DNA from: Curtobacterium sp. VKM Ac-1376
GTDB lineage: Bacteria; Actinomycetota; Actinomycetes; Actinomycetales; Microbacteriaceae
Assembly: GCF_015351025.1 (NCBI RefSeq)
Contig: NZ_JADKRV010000001.1
Coordinates: 372,001 to 436,000, forward strand
DNA length: 64,000 bases
Direction: 5' to 3'
Position numbers and translations under genes: made by a program. Below the pieces are notes generated by a model. It did no database searches, was not told the DNA's origin, and was given only the letters and a program-made list of their open reading frames with translations. Shown here in pieces: positions 44,285 through 52,530 of this stretch. How positions within the stretch are numbered: position 1 is the stretch's first letter; each line of letters starts with the position of its first letter.

Positions 44285-45943
44285 TCAGGAACGCAACCAG
44301 GCCGTCCCCACGCCCGGCAGGGCACCGTCGACCACCGGTGCCGAGGCGAGCAGCAGCTCGCCGGCCGGCAGCGTGTACGGCTCGTCGCCGAACACCGTGA
44401 CGCTCGTCCAGCCGTTCGGACGCCGGAACGCGAGCACGTCGTCGCGGCCCGTCTCGAGCCACTCGAGCTGCTCCTCCGACTGCAGCTGCCCACGCAGGCC
44501 GAGGGCCTTGCGGTACAGGTTCAGGGTCGAGTCGGGGTCGGCGTCCTCGGCCTCGACGCTGGACTCTGCGAACCACGCCGGCTGCGGCAGGTGCGACCCG
44601 TCGGGTCCGAAGCCGAACGACGGGCCCGAGCGGGTCCACGGGAGCGGTACGCGGCAGCCGTCGCGACCGACGTCGACGCCGGGGTTCCGGAAGAACGCGG
44701 GGTCCTGACGGTCGGCGTCCGCGATGTCGCCCACCTCGTGCAGGCCGAGCTCCTCGCCCTGGTACAGGTACGCGGAGCCCGGCAGGGCGAGCTCCAGCAT
44801 GGTCGCGGCCCGCGCGCGGCGGAGGCCGAGCGGCCGGTCGAGGGCGTCCTGCGAACCGCCGGCGAGCAACCAGGCGCTGCCCTGCTTGTCCGTGCCGCCG
44901 TTGCGGGCCGGCAGGGCGTAGCGGGTGGCGTGCCGGACGACGTCGTGGTTGGAGAACACCCACGTGGTCGACGACCCGGACTGCTCGGCGAGCCCGAGGT
45001 TGAACTCGATGATCGTCCGGAACTGCCCGGCGTCGAAGTCGGCCTCCAGCAGGTCGAAGTTGAACGCCTGCCCGAGCCCCTCGGCGCTGGCGTAGCGGGC
45101 CCGGCGGTGGGCGGGGACCCACGCCTCGGCGACCGCGGTGCGGGCCGGGGTGTACTCGTCGAAGACCTTCCGCCACTCGGCGTAGATCTCGTGCACGTCG
45201 TCGCGGTCCCAGAGCGGGTGGGTGCCGTCCTTCGGCATCTCGGCGAGCTCGGACCAGGTGGGCAGCGTCTCGCCCAGGTCCTTCGCCAACCCGTGCGCCA
45301 CGTCGATGCGGAACCCGTCGACCCCGCGGTCGGACCAGAAGCGGAGCGTGGTGAGGAAGTCGTCGCGGACCTCGCGGTTCGCCCAGTTCAGGTCGGGCTG
45401 CTCCTTCGCGAAGCTGTGCAGGTACCACTGGCCGTCGCCCACCGCGGTCCAGGCCGGGCCGCCGAAGATCGAGATCCAGTCGGCCGGGGCCTCCGCCCCG
45501 TCCGGCCCCGTGCCGTCGCGGAAGATGTACCGGTCGCGGGCGGGGGAGCCCTTGGGCGCTGCGAGGGCTTCGCGGAACCACTCGTGCCGGTTGCTGGTGT
45601 GGTTCGGGACGACGTCCACGATCACCCGGATGCCGGCGGCGTGCAGCGCCTGCACCAGCGCAGCGAAGTCGTCGAGGGTGCCGAGGCGCGGGTCGACGTC
45701 GCGGTAGTCGTCGACGTCGTAGCCACCGTCGGCGAGGGCGGACGGGTAGAACGGGCTGAGCCAGACGGCCTCGATGCCGAGCGACGCCAGGTAGGGGACC
45801 CGCTCGGTGATGCCGGGCAGGTCGCCGAGGCCGTCGCCGTTCGCGTCGGCGAACGAGCGGGGGTAGATCTGGTAGACGCTGGCCTGGCGCCACCAGGTCT
45901 CGTCGTTCGCGGTCGGGGTGTTCTGGACCAGGGTGTCGGTCAC
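44285..45943 (-). CDS. Alpha-glucosidase / oligo-1,6-glucosidase, GH13
   Basis: A 552-residue GH13 enzyme that hydrolyses small alpha-glucosides. QIYPRSFADANGDGLGDLPGI is typical of the oligosaccharide-active group, region II DGFRIDVAHG holds nucleophile Asp214, AVAEAWVP holds acid/base Glu273 and VFSNHD holds Asp334. No signal peptide. GTG 45943 with GAGAGG ahead fits the family start; an alternative GTG at 45994 overlaps the stop of the permease remnant (GTGA) and would add 17 residues rich in Asp and Thr, encoded by a GTGTCG triplet repeat. The remnant upstream shows that this gene once ended a transporter operon. Confidence 0.92.
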   Translation of the reverse strand: MTDTLVQNTPTANDETWWRQASVYQIYPRSFADANGDGLGDLPGITERVPYLASLGIEAVWLSPFYPSALADGGYDVDDYRDVDPRLGTLDDFAALVQALHAAGIRVIVDVVPNHTSNRHEWFREALAAPKGSPARDRYIFRDGTGPDGAEAPADWISIFGGPAWTAVGDGQWYLHSFAKEQPDLNWANREVRDDFLTTLRFWSDRGVDGFRIDVAHGLAKDLGETLPTWSELAEMPKDGTHPLWDRDDVHEIYAEWRKVFDEYTPARTAVAEAWVPAHRRARYASAEGLGQAFNFDLLEADFDAGQFRTIIEFNLGLAEQSGSSTTWVFSNHDVVRHATRYALPARNGGTDKQGSAWLLAGGSQDALDRPLGLRRARAATMLELALPGSAYLYQGEELGLHEVGDIADADRQDPAFFRNPGVDVGRDGCRVPLPWTRSGPSFGFGPDGSHLPQPAWFAESSVEAEDADPDSTLNLYRKALGLRGQLQSEEQLEWLETGRDDVLAFRRPNGWTSVTVFGDEPYTLPAGELLLASAPVVDGALPGVGTAWLRS

Positions 45944-45990
45944 GGCGTGCCTCTCTCGGTTGTCGTCGTTCGTGTCGGTGTCGGTGTCGG

Positions 45991-46200
45991 TCACTTGATC
46001 GCGCCCTGCGTCACCCCGGGAACCGCGGAGATGCCGGCGGTGGCGCTCACGGCTGCCAGCAGCGGGAACACGAGTCGCCAGAACACCTGCCCGTGCTCGC
46101 ACCGTCCCTGTGAGCACTCTCCTCCAGCTCCACGGGGATCGACCGCAGGAAGGCCGTGAAGAGCAGCACCGTGCGCGGAGCGCCGTCGTTCCCGCTGCTC
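45991..46200 (-). pseudogene. Remnant of a MalG-type sugar permease
   Basis: The minus strand encodes a piece of a sugar permease around its EAA loop in one frame (VLLFTAFLRSIPVELEESA, then DGAS) and, after a one-base shift near 46095-46100, GQVFWRLVFPLLAAVSATAG in another. The sequence then jumps to a typical permease C-terminus, GVTQGAIK, skipping the last two helices. So the gene has lost its N-terminal two thirds, an internal block and its frame. It sits immediately before the GH13 alpha-glucosidase gene and partly against the Nudix gene end. It marks the loss of an alpha-glucoside ABC importer. Confidence 0.75.
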
Positions 46201-46891
46201 AGCCGGGTAGCGGAAGCTCTCGATCACGGTCCCAGTGCTCTGTCCAGCCGAGCCGATCGAACAGTGCATCCAGCAGCATCGCGGTGAACCCCCACACCAG
46301 GTGCGCGGTGCCGTCGGCCTCGGCCGTGAACGCAGGCCCGCGCCACTCGTGACCCCCGCGGCGGATCACGGTCACCCCGCGGTGCGCCGGGTCGAGCAGG
46401 TCTGTCACCGGGACGCGGAAGACGGCCGCGGACTCGTTCTCGTCGACGACCCGGATCGGTGACTCGTCCCGCCACCACCCGAGGACCGGCCGCACCAGGT
46501 GGTTCGAGAACGCGAGCGGGACGGCGGGCAGTGTGCCCAGCACCTCGACGCCGGCTGGGTCGAGGCCCGTCTCCTCCTGGGCTTCACGGAGTGCCGCGGC
46601 CACGGCGTCGGCATCGCCGGGGTCGATGCGTCCGCCGGGGAACGCGACCTCACCCGCGTGCGACCGCAGGGTCCTGGCGCGCGCGAGCAGCAGGACGTCG
46701 AGGTCGCGGGGGACGGCGGACGCGACAGCGGACCGGTCGCTCGACGCGCGGTCGAGCGCGCCGAAGAGCATCAGGACGGCGGCTCGTCGCGGTGCGGTCG
46801 TGCCGCCGGGTTCGACGAGCGGCTCGGTGTCGCCCCATCCGCGGGCCGCGACCCCCGCGAGTGCTGCTCGTGCTGATCCGTCGTGCGTCAC
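46199..46891 (-). CDS. Nudix hydrolase, CoA pyrophosphatase type
   Basis: A 230-residue Nudix protein. The Nudix box reads GGRIDPGDADAVAAALREAQEETGL (quoted as GGRIDPGD ... REAQEETGL), and SHAGEVAFPGGRID just before it is the upstream motif of the NudL/CoA pyrophosphatase subgroup. Such enzymes cleave CoA or its oxidised forms to 4'-phosphopantetheine and 3',5'-ADP. ATG 46891 is used. Its 3' end runs into the permease remnant. Confidence 0.88.
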   Translation of the reverse strand: MTHDGSARAALAGVAARGWGDTEPLVEPGGTTAPRRAAVLMLFGALDRASSDRSAVASAVPRDLDVLLLARARTLRSHAGEVAFPGGRIDPGDADAVAAALREAQEETGLDPAGVEVLGTLPAVPLAFSNHLVRPVLGWWRDESPIRVVDENESAAVFRVPVTDLLDPAHRGVTVIRRGGHEWRGPAFTAEADGTAHLVWGFTAMLLDALFDRLGWTEHWDRDRELPLPG

Positions 46892-46978
46892 CCGTTCACC
46901 CTAGGTCCGTCCCTCCGGAAGCGCCTGCTGTCGCTCCGACAGCCGGCGGCGGTCATGCGGGATCGGTACGTTCGGTGC

Positions 46979-47512
46979 ATGGAAACAGAACGTGCCGACG
47001 AACCGGCCGTGGACGAGCACGATCCGTACGAACGACGCCGCGGCTTCGTGACGGGCGTCGACGGCCGGACCGACCGGGTCACGACGGCCATGGTCGCGGG
47101 CATCGTGGTCGGGTTCGCCGTCACGGTGGTCCTCGGGTTCCTCCAGGTGCCGCAGTGGATCGCCTTCGCAGCCGCGGCCGTCGTCGGCGGGGCGGTGTGG
47201 CTGATCCTCCGCGGTCGGCGACGGCGCGCCGACGTCCGCGCGGGGAGATCCCCGGACGCCGTCCGCAGCGCACGTGATCGCGCCATCGCCGAGGCGAACG
47301 GCGGGCGTCGGTTCTTCGTCGCCCAGAACCCGGTCGTCGTCATCGTGATGGGCGCGATCTTCATCGGGGTCGCGGTCGTCCCACTGCTGCTGGGTGACGT
47401 GTCCGTGCCGCGGATCCTCATCTCGGTCCTGGTCGCCGCGAGCGGTGTCGTCGTCATCGTCCAGGGCATCGGCACGCTCCGGGTACGACGCCGGGAGCGC
47501 AGCGGTGGCTGA
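46979..47512 (+). CDS. Hypothetical four-helix membrane protein
   Basis: A 177-residue protein with an acidic N-terminus (METERADEPAVDEHDPYERR) and four hydrophobic segments in two pairs (TTAMVAGIVVGFAVTVVLGFL and IAFAAAAVVGGAVWLIL; VVVIVMGAIFIGVAVVPLLL and LISVLVAASGVVVIVQGI, each in part). Between the pairs is a basic cytoplasmic loop (RGRRRRADVRAGRSPD). ATG 46979 starts the acidic tail; a longer frame exists upstream without a convincing start. I recognise no family. Confidence 0.7.
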   Translation: METERADEPAVDEHDPYERRRGFVTGVDGRTDRVTTAMVAGIVVGFAVTVVLGFLQVPQWIAFAAAAVVGGAVWLILRGRRRRADVRAGRSPDAVRSARDRAIAEANGGRRFFVAQNPVVVIVMGAIFIGVAVVPLLLGDVSVPRILISVLVAASGVVVIVQGIGTLRVRRRERSGG

Positions 47513-47578
47513 GACCTGATCACGGCCGGCACCGGCGCTGGGCGCCGAGGACGCGTCGTCGTCGACGCCGCCACGACC

Positions 47579-47620
47579 GGACGGGAGGCGCGGTGCCAGC
47601 TGGCGCTGCGCCTCCCGTCC
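47579..47620. repeat. Intergenic palindrome, family A (copy 4)
   Basis: GGACGGGAGGCGC (47579-47591) pairs perfectly with GCGCCTCCCGTCC (47608-47620); the inner GGTGCCAGCTGGCGCT extends the stem with mismatches. It lies between the convergent membrane-protein and TetR genes, a position for a two-way terminator. Confidence 0.7.
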
Positions 47621-47675
47621 GTCTCGGCCGGGTTTCCGGGCGTCAGGTGACGGAAGCCGGTGGGGGATCGGTGGG

Positions 47676-48239
47676 TCATGCACCGAGCAATCGGCGAGCG
47701 TCCTCCCTCGCCGATGCAAGTCGCTCAGCGAACGGCGTTGCAGCATCGTCGTCAAGGGCGTGTTCGTACGCTTCGCGGAAGAGTTCGACTGCAATCGCTC
47801 CGAGAAGCGTGCCCTGCGCCACTCCACGATCCACGAGTGCCGAGCCGATCGTGGCGGCGGCGGAGGCGAGCTTCGTGCGTTCGCGCTCTCGCAGGTCTGC
47901 GCTCGACCGGATGATGGTTCGCCTTCGGCGCTGGGCGATTCGATCGACTGTGAGGAACTCACCCACTTCGCTCAGGACCGAGAAGACGACGCGGCTCGCG
48001 GCTTCGGATCCGCGCTCGGGCATCGCGGTGATCGCGGACGCGACGACAGCGCCCAGGCCGTCCTGTCCACCGAAGAGCACTTCACGCTTGTCGCTGAAGT
48101 AGCGGAAGAACGACCTTCGGCTCATCCCTGCTCGGCGTGCGATGTCCTCCACGGTGACGCCGTCGAACCCGTGCAACTCGAAGAGCTCCACTGCGGCGGC
48201 CCGGAGGCGCTCTTCAGCGTTCGGTTCCCAGCGAGGCAT
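47676..48239 (-). CDS. TetR-family regulator of the adjacent SDR gene
   Basis: A 187-residue TetR protein with a canonical DNA-binding domain: LFELHGFDGVTVEDIARRAGMSRRSFFRYF (in part), then DKREVLFGGQDGL and a helical ligand domain. It diverges from the short-chain dehydrogenase gene at 48307, with two strong palindromes between. It very likely controls both genes. Confidence 0.9.
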   Translation of the reverse strand: MPRWEPNAEERLRAAAVELFELHGFDGVTVEDIARRAGMSRRSFFRYFSDKREVLFGGQDGLGAVVASAITAMPERGSEAASRVVFSVLSEVGEFLTVDRIAQRRRRTIIRSSADLRERERTKLASAAATIGSALVDRGVAQGTLLGAIAVELFREAYEHALDDDAATPFAERLASAREDARRLLGA

Positions 48240-48250
48240 ACCGAGAGCCT

Positions 48251-48292
48251 AACGATGGCACTCAGTGCTATCGTTATGACACACAGTGTCAT
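48251..48292. promoter_or_regulatory. Two TetR-type operators between the regulator and SDR genes
   Basis: AACGATGGCACT (48251-48262) mirrors AGTGCTATCGTT (48264-48275) with 11 of 12 pairs around one C. Directly after it, ATGACAC-ACA-GTGTCAT (48276-48292) has perfect 7-bp arms. Both lie in the 67-bp gap between the divergent genes and share a CACT/AGTG core. Confidence 0.7.
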
Positions 48293-48306
48293 CAACGGAG
48301 GTCGTC

Positions 48307-49149
48307 ATGGAAACACAGCGCATGGAGGGCAAGACCGTCCTCGTCTCGGGCGGCTCGTCCGGCGTGGGACTCGCGGTCGCCAAGGGCCTCGCGCGTCTCG
48401 GCGCGCACACGTTGCTGCTCTCCCGAAGCGCGGATCGTGGACGGACTGCGGTCCGTTCCGTGCAGCAAGCAGTGCCTGGGGCCGAGGTCGAATCGCACAC
48501 CGTCGACCTCACCTCTCCAGCCTCGGTGACCCGCCTGGTGGACGACATCGGTGGAACCGGAAGCCGGATCGACGTGCTGGTCAACGCCACGGGGTCGATC
48601 GGCGAACGCGGGGAGCTGCGGCCGGGGATCCCCCGCAGCTTCGCGACGAACTACCTGGCGCACTTCCTCCTCACGCGCGCGGCGTTGCCACTTCTCCGAG
48701 CAGCTCCCGAAGCCCGCGTCCTGACCGTCGGTGCAGCACCGGCACTCGTCCGTCGCCTGAAGGGCTTCGCCGTCGACGGTGTGGATCCGAACGCCTCGGC
48801 AGTGGCAGTCCTGACGCAGTCGCTTGCCTGGAAGCTGCTCATGGCGCGGCGCCTCTCGGCGGCCGAGACCGGTATCAGCGCCGCAGTGTTCCACCCCGGG
48901 CTCATCAGGTCCGAGCTGCTCCGTCAACGGGCACTCCCACTGCGGCTATTCGGCAGTGTCTCGAACCACTTCGCAAGCGAGGTCTGCCCGGTTGTGGACC
49001 ACCTCGCCTCGCGGTCCGCCGAACCGGGGGTGGAAGGCGGGATGTTCGACGACCACGCACGGCGGGTTCCACTTCCGGGAACGATCAGCACCGGCAACGC
49101 CGTGCGGTCGTGGGAGGCGAGCTTGCGCTTGGTCGACGAACTGGGTTGA
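48307..49149 (+). CDS. Short-chain dehydrogenase-like protein lacking the usual active site
   Basis: A 280-residue Rossmann protein of the retinol-dehydrogenase-like SDR group. The cofactor motif SGGSSGVG (about residues 14-21) is normal, but the structural NNAG motif is VNATG, and the segment that should hold the catalytic YxxxK reads AVLTQSLAWKLL, with no tyrosine in place. The SFATNYLAHFLLT stretch matches the family. It may bind NAD(P) without normal catalysis, or use other residues. ATG 48307 has GGAGG ahead. It is divergent from, and probably repressed by, the TetR protein at 47676-48239. Confidence 0.8.
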   Translation: METQRMEGKTVLVSGGSSGVGLAVAKGLARLGAHTLLLSRSADRGRTAVRSVQQAVPGAEVESHTVDLTSPASVTRLVDDIGGTGSRIDVLVNATGSIGERGELRPGIPRSFATNYLAHFLLTRAALPLLRAAPEARVLTVGAAPALVRRLKGFAVDGVDPNASAVAVLTQSLAWKLLMARRLSAAETGISAAVFHPGLIRSELLRQRALPLRLFGSVSNHFASEVCPVVDHLASRSAEPGVEGGMFDDHARRVPLPGTISTGNAVRSWEASLRLVDELG

Positions 49150-49177
49150 GTCCGCAGCGGGTTCGGCGCAACTGCTG

Positions 49178-50287
49178 TCAGCCCTGTTCGCGGTCGGCGC
49201 GCTCGGGGTCCTCTTGGGATCCACGGTGACGGTCCTGCGTGGGCTCCTTCGGGTGGCGGATCGCGTGGGTCGCGAGGACGAAGACGAACCCGACGGTGAC
49301 GCCGAGCACCGTCTCCGCTCCGCGCAGCACCAGCACGCTGCCCAGGTCGACCGGGCCGGCCAAGAACAGGATCCCGACCGTGAAGGGCGTCAGGAACAGC
49401 AAGGCGACGGCGTAGTTCCGTGCGACGAACAGTTCGATGCAGGACATCACCGCGACGAGCACGACCAGCAGTACCGGCACCGGCATCGGCCACGAGAAGA
49501 TCGCCAGCGCGACGAGCAGTCCGGCGAGCGTCCCGATGACGCGATGCGCCGCTCGCAGCGTCTGGATGCTGGTCCGCACCCCGACGACGGGGACGATCGC
49601 GGAGACCATCGACCAGTACGGGTGCGAGAGCCCCAGTCCCAGGGCGAGCGCTCCGGCGACGCCTGCGCCGAGCATGCAGACCAGTGCGTGTGTGACGATG
49701 ATCCGCCGCCGGTGACCGCTCAGGGTCTCGACGACAGCAGGGGTGCCCCCACCTCGTGAGAACAGGAACGTGACGAGCAGGGTGAACAACGCCGCGGAGA
49801 TCGCGGTCGCTCCCGCGAGGAGCAGGTCCACGTGCGGGCCGCCGAGGGCCGTCACCGCGAATGCGAACACGAAGAACACCGCTCCCGGGGGTGTCCACCG
49901 ACGGACGTCCGCCAAGGCCGTGCACGCGCCGGCCACGAGCGATGTGAGAGCGATGACGATCGCGACGGCGGGGGCGGTCGCCGCCAGGGCGGTGCCTGCG
50001 AGCAGGAGGACGATCTGCACCGCCACGGCCTCACCCTGCATGCGGAGCCGTCCGGATCGCGAGAGCGGCCGACCGTACACCGCCATCACGGTGGTGAGCA
50101 ACGCGTAGGCCATGAGGTCGACGCGGTCGAACACGAGCAGGACCAGGAGCGGGACCGCAGATGCGAGGAACACGCGGAGCGCCGCGAAGTGGGCACCCGC
50201 ATGGGGGGCGACGTGGAGCGCCTCACGGAGCGTCGGGAAACGAGGCGTGGGGGCGAGGACGTCCTTCGAGTGCTGCACGATCTCCAA
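49178..50287 (-). CDS. FUSC-family membrane transporter
   Basis: A 369-residue membrane protein with two sets of about five to six helices separated by a short cytoplasmic stretch ([19 protein letters not shown]), the plan of FUSC/aromatic-acid-exporter proteins. The second set contains GLSHPYWSMVSAIVPVVG and RAAHRVIGTLAG, which are the conserved FUSC motifs. It likely exports aromatic or other small acids. It diverges from the MarR gene at 50348, with two repeats between that look like MarR sites. The C-terminus is a charged tail. Confidence 0.85.
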   Translation of the reverse strand: MEIVQHSKDVLAPTPRFPTLREALHVAPHAGAHFAALRVFLASAVPLLVLLVFDRVDLMAYALLTTVMAVYGRPLSRSGRLRMQGEAVAVQIVLLLAGTALAATAPAVAIVIALTSLVAGACTALADVRRWTPPGAVFFVFAFAVTALGGPHVDLLLAGATAISAALFTLLVTFLFSRGGGTPAVVETLSGHRRRIIVTHALVCMLGAGVAGALALGLGLSHPYWSMVSAIVPVVGVRTSIQTLRAAHRVIGTLAGLLVALAIFSWPMPVPVLLVVLVAVMSCIELFVARNYAVALLFLTPFTVGILFLAGPVDLGSVLVLRGAETVLGVTVGFVFVLATHAIRHPKEPTQDRHRGSQEDPERADREQG

Positions 50288-50291
50288 TTCG

Positions 50292-50337
50292 TTTGCTGGC
50301 GAAGTAGAACCCTACAGGATCATTCGCTGGCGAAGTA
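50292..50337. promoter_or_regulatory. Paired MarR-type operators
   Basis: TTTGCTGGCGAAGTA (50292-50306) and TTCGCTGGCGAAGTA (50323-50337) are direct repeats 31 bp apart, each with a palindromic TTCGC/GCGAA core. They fill the 60-bp gap between the FUSC and MarR starts. Confidence 0.72.
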
Positions 50338-50347
50338 CAATGGTCGG

Positions 50348-50887
50348 ATGGATGACTACATCGACGCGATGCGACGCGGCTGGGCGGCCCTGGACCCGGA
50401 GCTGTCGACCGCTTCCGGGGACACTCTCGGCAGGATGGCTCGCATCTCCCGGATCGTGCAGGTGCAGACCGACGCGATCCTCGTCGACCACGGGATCTCC
50501 CGCGACGAGTTCGACCTGCTCTCGCTGCTCGTCCGTGCCGGTGGTCCGTTGACTCCCACCGCGCTCGCCCGCGCGCTGTGGGTGTCGGCGTCGGGGACGA
50601 CGAAGCGGCTGCACAAGCTCGAGGCGAGCGGCCTGATCGTCCGGCGGGTCCACCCCTCGGACGCACGCGCCGTGCTGATCGAACCCTCCGACACTGCGCT
50701 GGACGCCATCCGGCCCGTCCTGCACGCTCGTGCAGTCCACGAGGACGCGATCCTGGCCACGATGTCCCGCGGAGCCAGGATCGCGCTCGGGAACACGCTC
50801 CGCGAGCTCTTGGTCGCGCTCGAGGGCGAGTACACCGGCGCGGCAGGATCAGACAACGCCACACAGGACCGGGGCGAGAAGAGCTGA
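50348..50887 (+). CDS. MarR-family regulator
   Basis: A 179-residue winged-helix regulator. The central region (SRDEFDLLSLLVRAGGPLTPTALARALWVS and GTTKRLHKLEASGLIVRRVHPSDARAV, in part) is the MarR DNA-binding domain, with wing residues DARA. ATG 50348 directly follows the operator pair. It is divergent from the FUSC transporter, and the usual arrangement is repression of the exporter relieved by its phenolic substrate. Confidence 0.9.
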   Translation: MDDYIDAMRRGWAALDPELSTASGDTLGRMARISRIVQVQTDAILVDHGISRDEFDLLSLLVRAGGPLTPTALARALWVSASGTTKRLHKLEASGLIVRRVHPSDARAVLIEPSDTALDAIRPVLHARAVHEDAILATMSRGARIALGNTLRELLVALEGEYTGAAGSDNATQDRGEKS

Positions 50888-50953
50888 GGTCACACCGCAT
50901 CTGCAAGGGCTCGGACGGCCGCACGCGTGGTCGGTAGGACCTACCCTTGACGG

Positions 50954-51316
50954 ATGCCCTCCCGACGCGACGCCGCTGTCCGGCTCGACATCCCCCTCGA
51001 GATGGCCACCCGCCACGGGATCCCCTCGCACCTGAGCGAAGCTGAGCTCGAGGCGATCGAGCAGGACCCGCCCGCCTGGCTCGTGCAGTCCCGGGCCAAC
51101 CGCACGGGCACCAAGAAGGTCTGGGCGCGACTCGAGTGCGTGGTCTGCGGTTTCGACGAAGAGGCGCGGCCGAAGAAGTGGTGGCCCGAGTGGGACTACC
51201 TGATGTGCGACTACCACTCGCCGTACCAGGCACCAGAACCGACCGCGGGTCTCACGCGGCGTGAGGTGGAGGGCATCGGCAGCCGTTTCGTCGCCCTCGT
51301 CGACGAGAAGCCCTAG
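50954..51316 (+). CDS. Conserved-looking hypothetical protein with possible zinc site
   Basis: A 120-residue soluble protein. It begins MPSRRDAAVRLDIPLEMATRHGIP (in part) and has DPPAWLVQSRANRTG, then CVVCGF and MCDYHSPYQ; the two cysteines of CVVC with C and H of MCDYH could bind zinc. I do not recognise the family. ATG 50954 lies 66 bp after the MarR stop. It precedes the ligase gene at 51397 but no operon link is clear. Confidence 0.75.
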   Translation: MPSRRDAAVRLDIPLEMATRHGIPSHLSEAELEAIEQDPPAWLVQSRANRTGTKKVWARLECVVCGFDEEARPKKWWPEWDYLMCDYHSPYQAPEPTAGLTRREVEGIGSRFVALVDEKP

Positions 51317-51396
51317 TCAGGCTCGTTCGTCGGACAACGAGCCGGCGAACGCGGTGCCGGTGAGCGGGCACGGCGCGCAGCGCCTTGACTGACATC

Positions 51397-52530
51397 ATGC
51401 GAACCATCGGCGTCGAAGAAGAACTCCTCCTCGTGGACGGGACCACCGGTGCCCCGGTGCCGGTCGCAGATCTCGTGCTCCAGCGGGCTGTGACCGACCA
51501 CGTCCCGTGGGACGGCGCCCACTTCACCGGCGAGATGCAGCTCGAGATGCTCGAGGTGATCACCCGCCCCCACTCGACGCTCGCGACGCTCGGTCGGCAG
51601 GTCCTCGACAACCGCGCCCTCGCCACCCGGCTCGCCGCGGAGCACGGGGCGCTCGCCGCACCCCTCGCGAGTTCACCGCTCCCGGTCCTCCCGCACCTCC
51701 GGTCCTCCGAGCGGTACGACCGGATGGTGCAGCGCTTCGGTGCGGTCCCCAGACACAGCCTGACCTGCGGCCTGCACGTGCACGTGGCCGTGGCGTCCGA
51801 TCGCGAGGGCGTCGCGGTCCTCGACCGCATCCGCACGTGGCTGCCCGTCTTCATCGCCCTCACCGCCAACTCGCCGTTCCACGCGGGGGAGGACACCGGC
51901 CACGCCAGCTTCCGGTCGGTGACCTGGAACCAGTGGCCCACCGCCGGACCCGCAGAACGGTACGGGACCGTGGCACGGTACCGGGCGCTCACCGACGCCA
52001 TCATCGGCACCGAGGCGCTCCTCGACCAGGGGATGCTCTACTTCGACGCCCGACTCTCGCGGAACCACCCGACCGTCGAGGTGCGGGTCGCCGACGTGCC
52101 GCTCGACCCGACGATGACGGTCACCGTCGCCGGCATCGTGCGCGCCCTCGTCGACACCGCGGTCGAGGAGTGGAACGCCGGGAAGCCGGCCGCCGACACG
52201 CCCGCGTGCATCATCCGGCTCGCGAACTGGCGAGCGGCGATCGAGGGCCTCGACGGGCACCTCGTCGACCCGCTCACCAACCGCCCACTGCCCGCACACG
52301 AGGTGATCCTGATGCTCCTCGAGTACCTTCGACCTGCTCTGACAGCGAACGGCGACGACCAGCTCGTGGAGCGTGCCGTCCACCAGGCGTTCATCCACGG
52401 CAACGGGGCGACCAGGCAGCGCGCAGCCCACGCCGTGGTCGGTGACCTCGGTCAGGTCGCCGTCCAGGCCGCGGGGGCGCAGCCGACGCTGATCGGGATC
52501 CCGGACGCCGACGCCCGGACTCCGCGATGA
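51397..52530 (+). CDS. YbdK-type carboxylate-amine ligase (GCS2 family)
   Basis: A 377-residue ATP-grasp-like ligase of the glutamate-cysteine ligase 2 family. GVEEELLLVD at the start, EMQLEMLEVITRP, CGLHVHVAV and RVADVPLD are family landmarks. Relatives (E. coli YbdK) have weak glutamate-cysteine ligase activity; the true product is unsettled. ATG 51397 gives the family start; a TTG four codons earlier is possible. It overlaps the FNT transporter gene by ATGA. Confidence 0.87.
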   Translation: MRTIGVEEELLLVDGTTGAPVPVADLVLQRAVTDHVPWDGAHFTGEMQLEMLEVITRPHSTLATLGRQVLDNRALATRLAAEHGALAAPLASSPLPVLPHLRSSERYDRMVQRFGAVPRHSLTCGLHVHVAVASDREGVAVLDRIRTWLPVFIALTANSPFHAGEDTGHASFRSVTWNQWPTAGPAERYGTVARYRALTDAIIGTEALLDQGMLYFDARLSRNHPTVEVRVADVPLDPTMTVTVAGIVRALVDTAVEEWNAGKPAADTPACIIRLANWRAAIEGLDGHLVDPLTNRPLPAHEVILMLLEYLRPALTANGDDQLVERAVHQAFIHGNGATRQRAAHAVVGDLGQVAVQAAGAQPTLIGIPDADARTPR

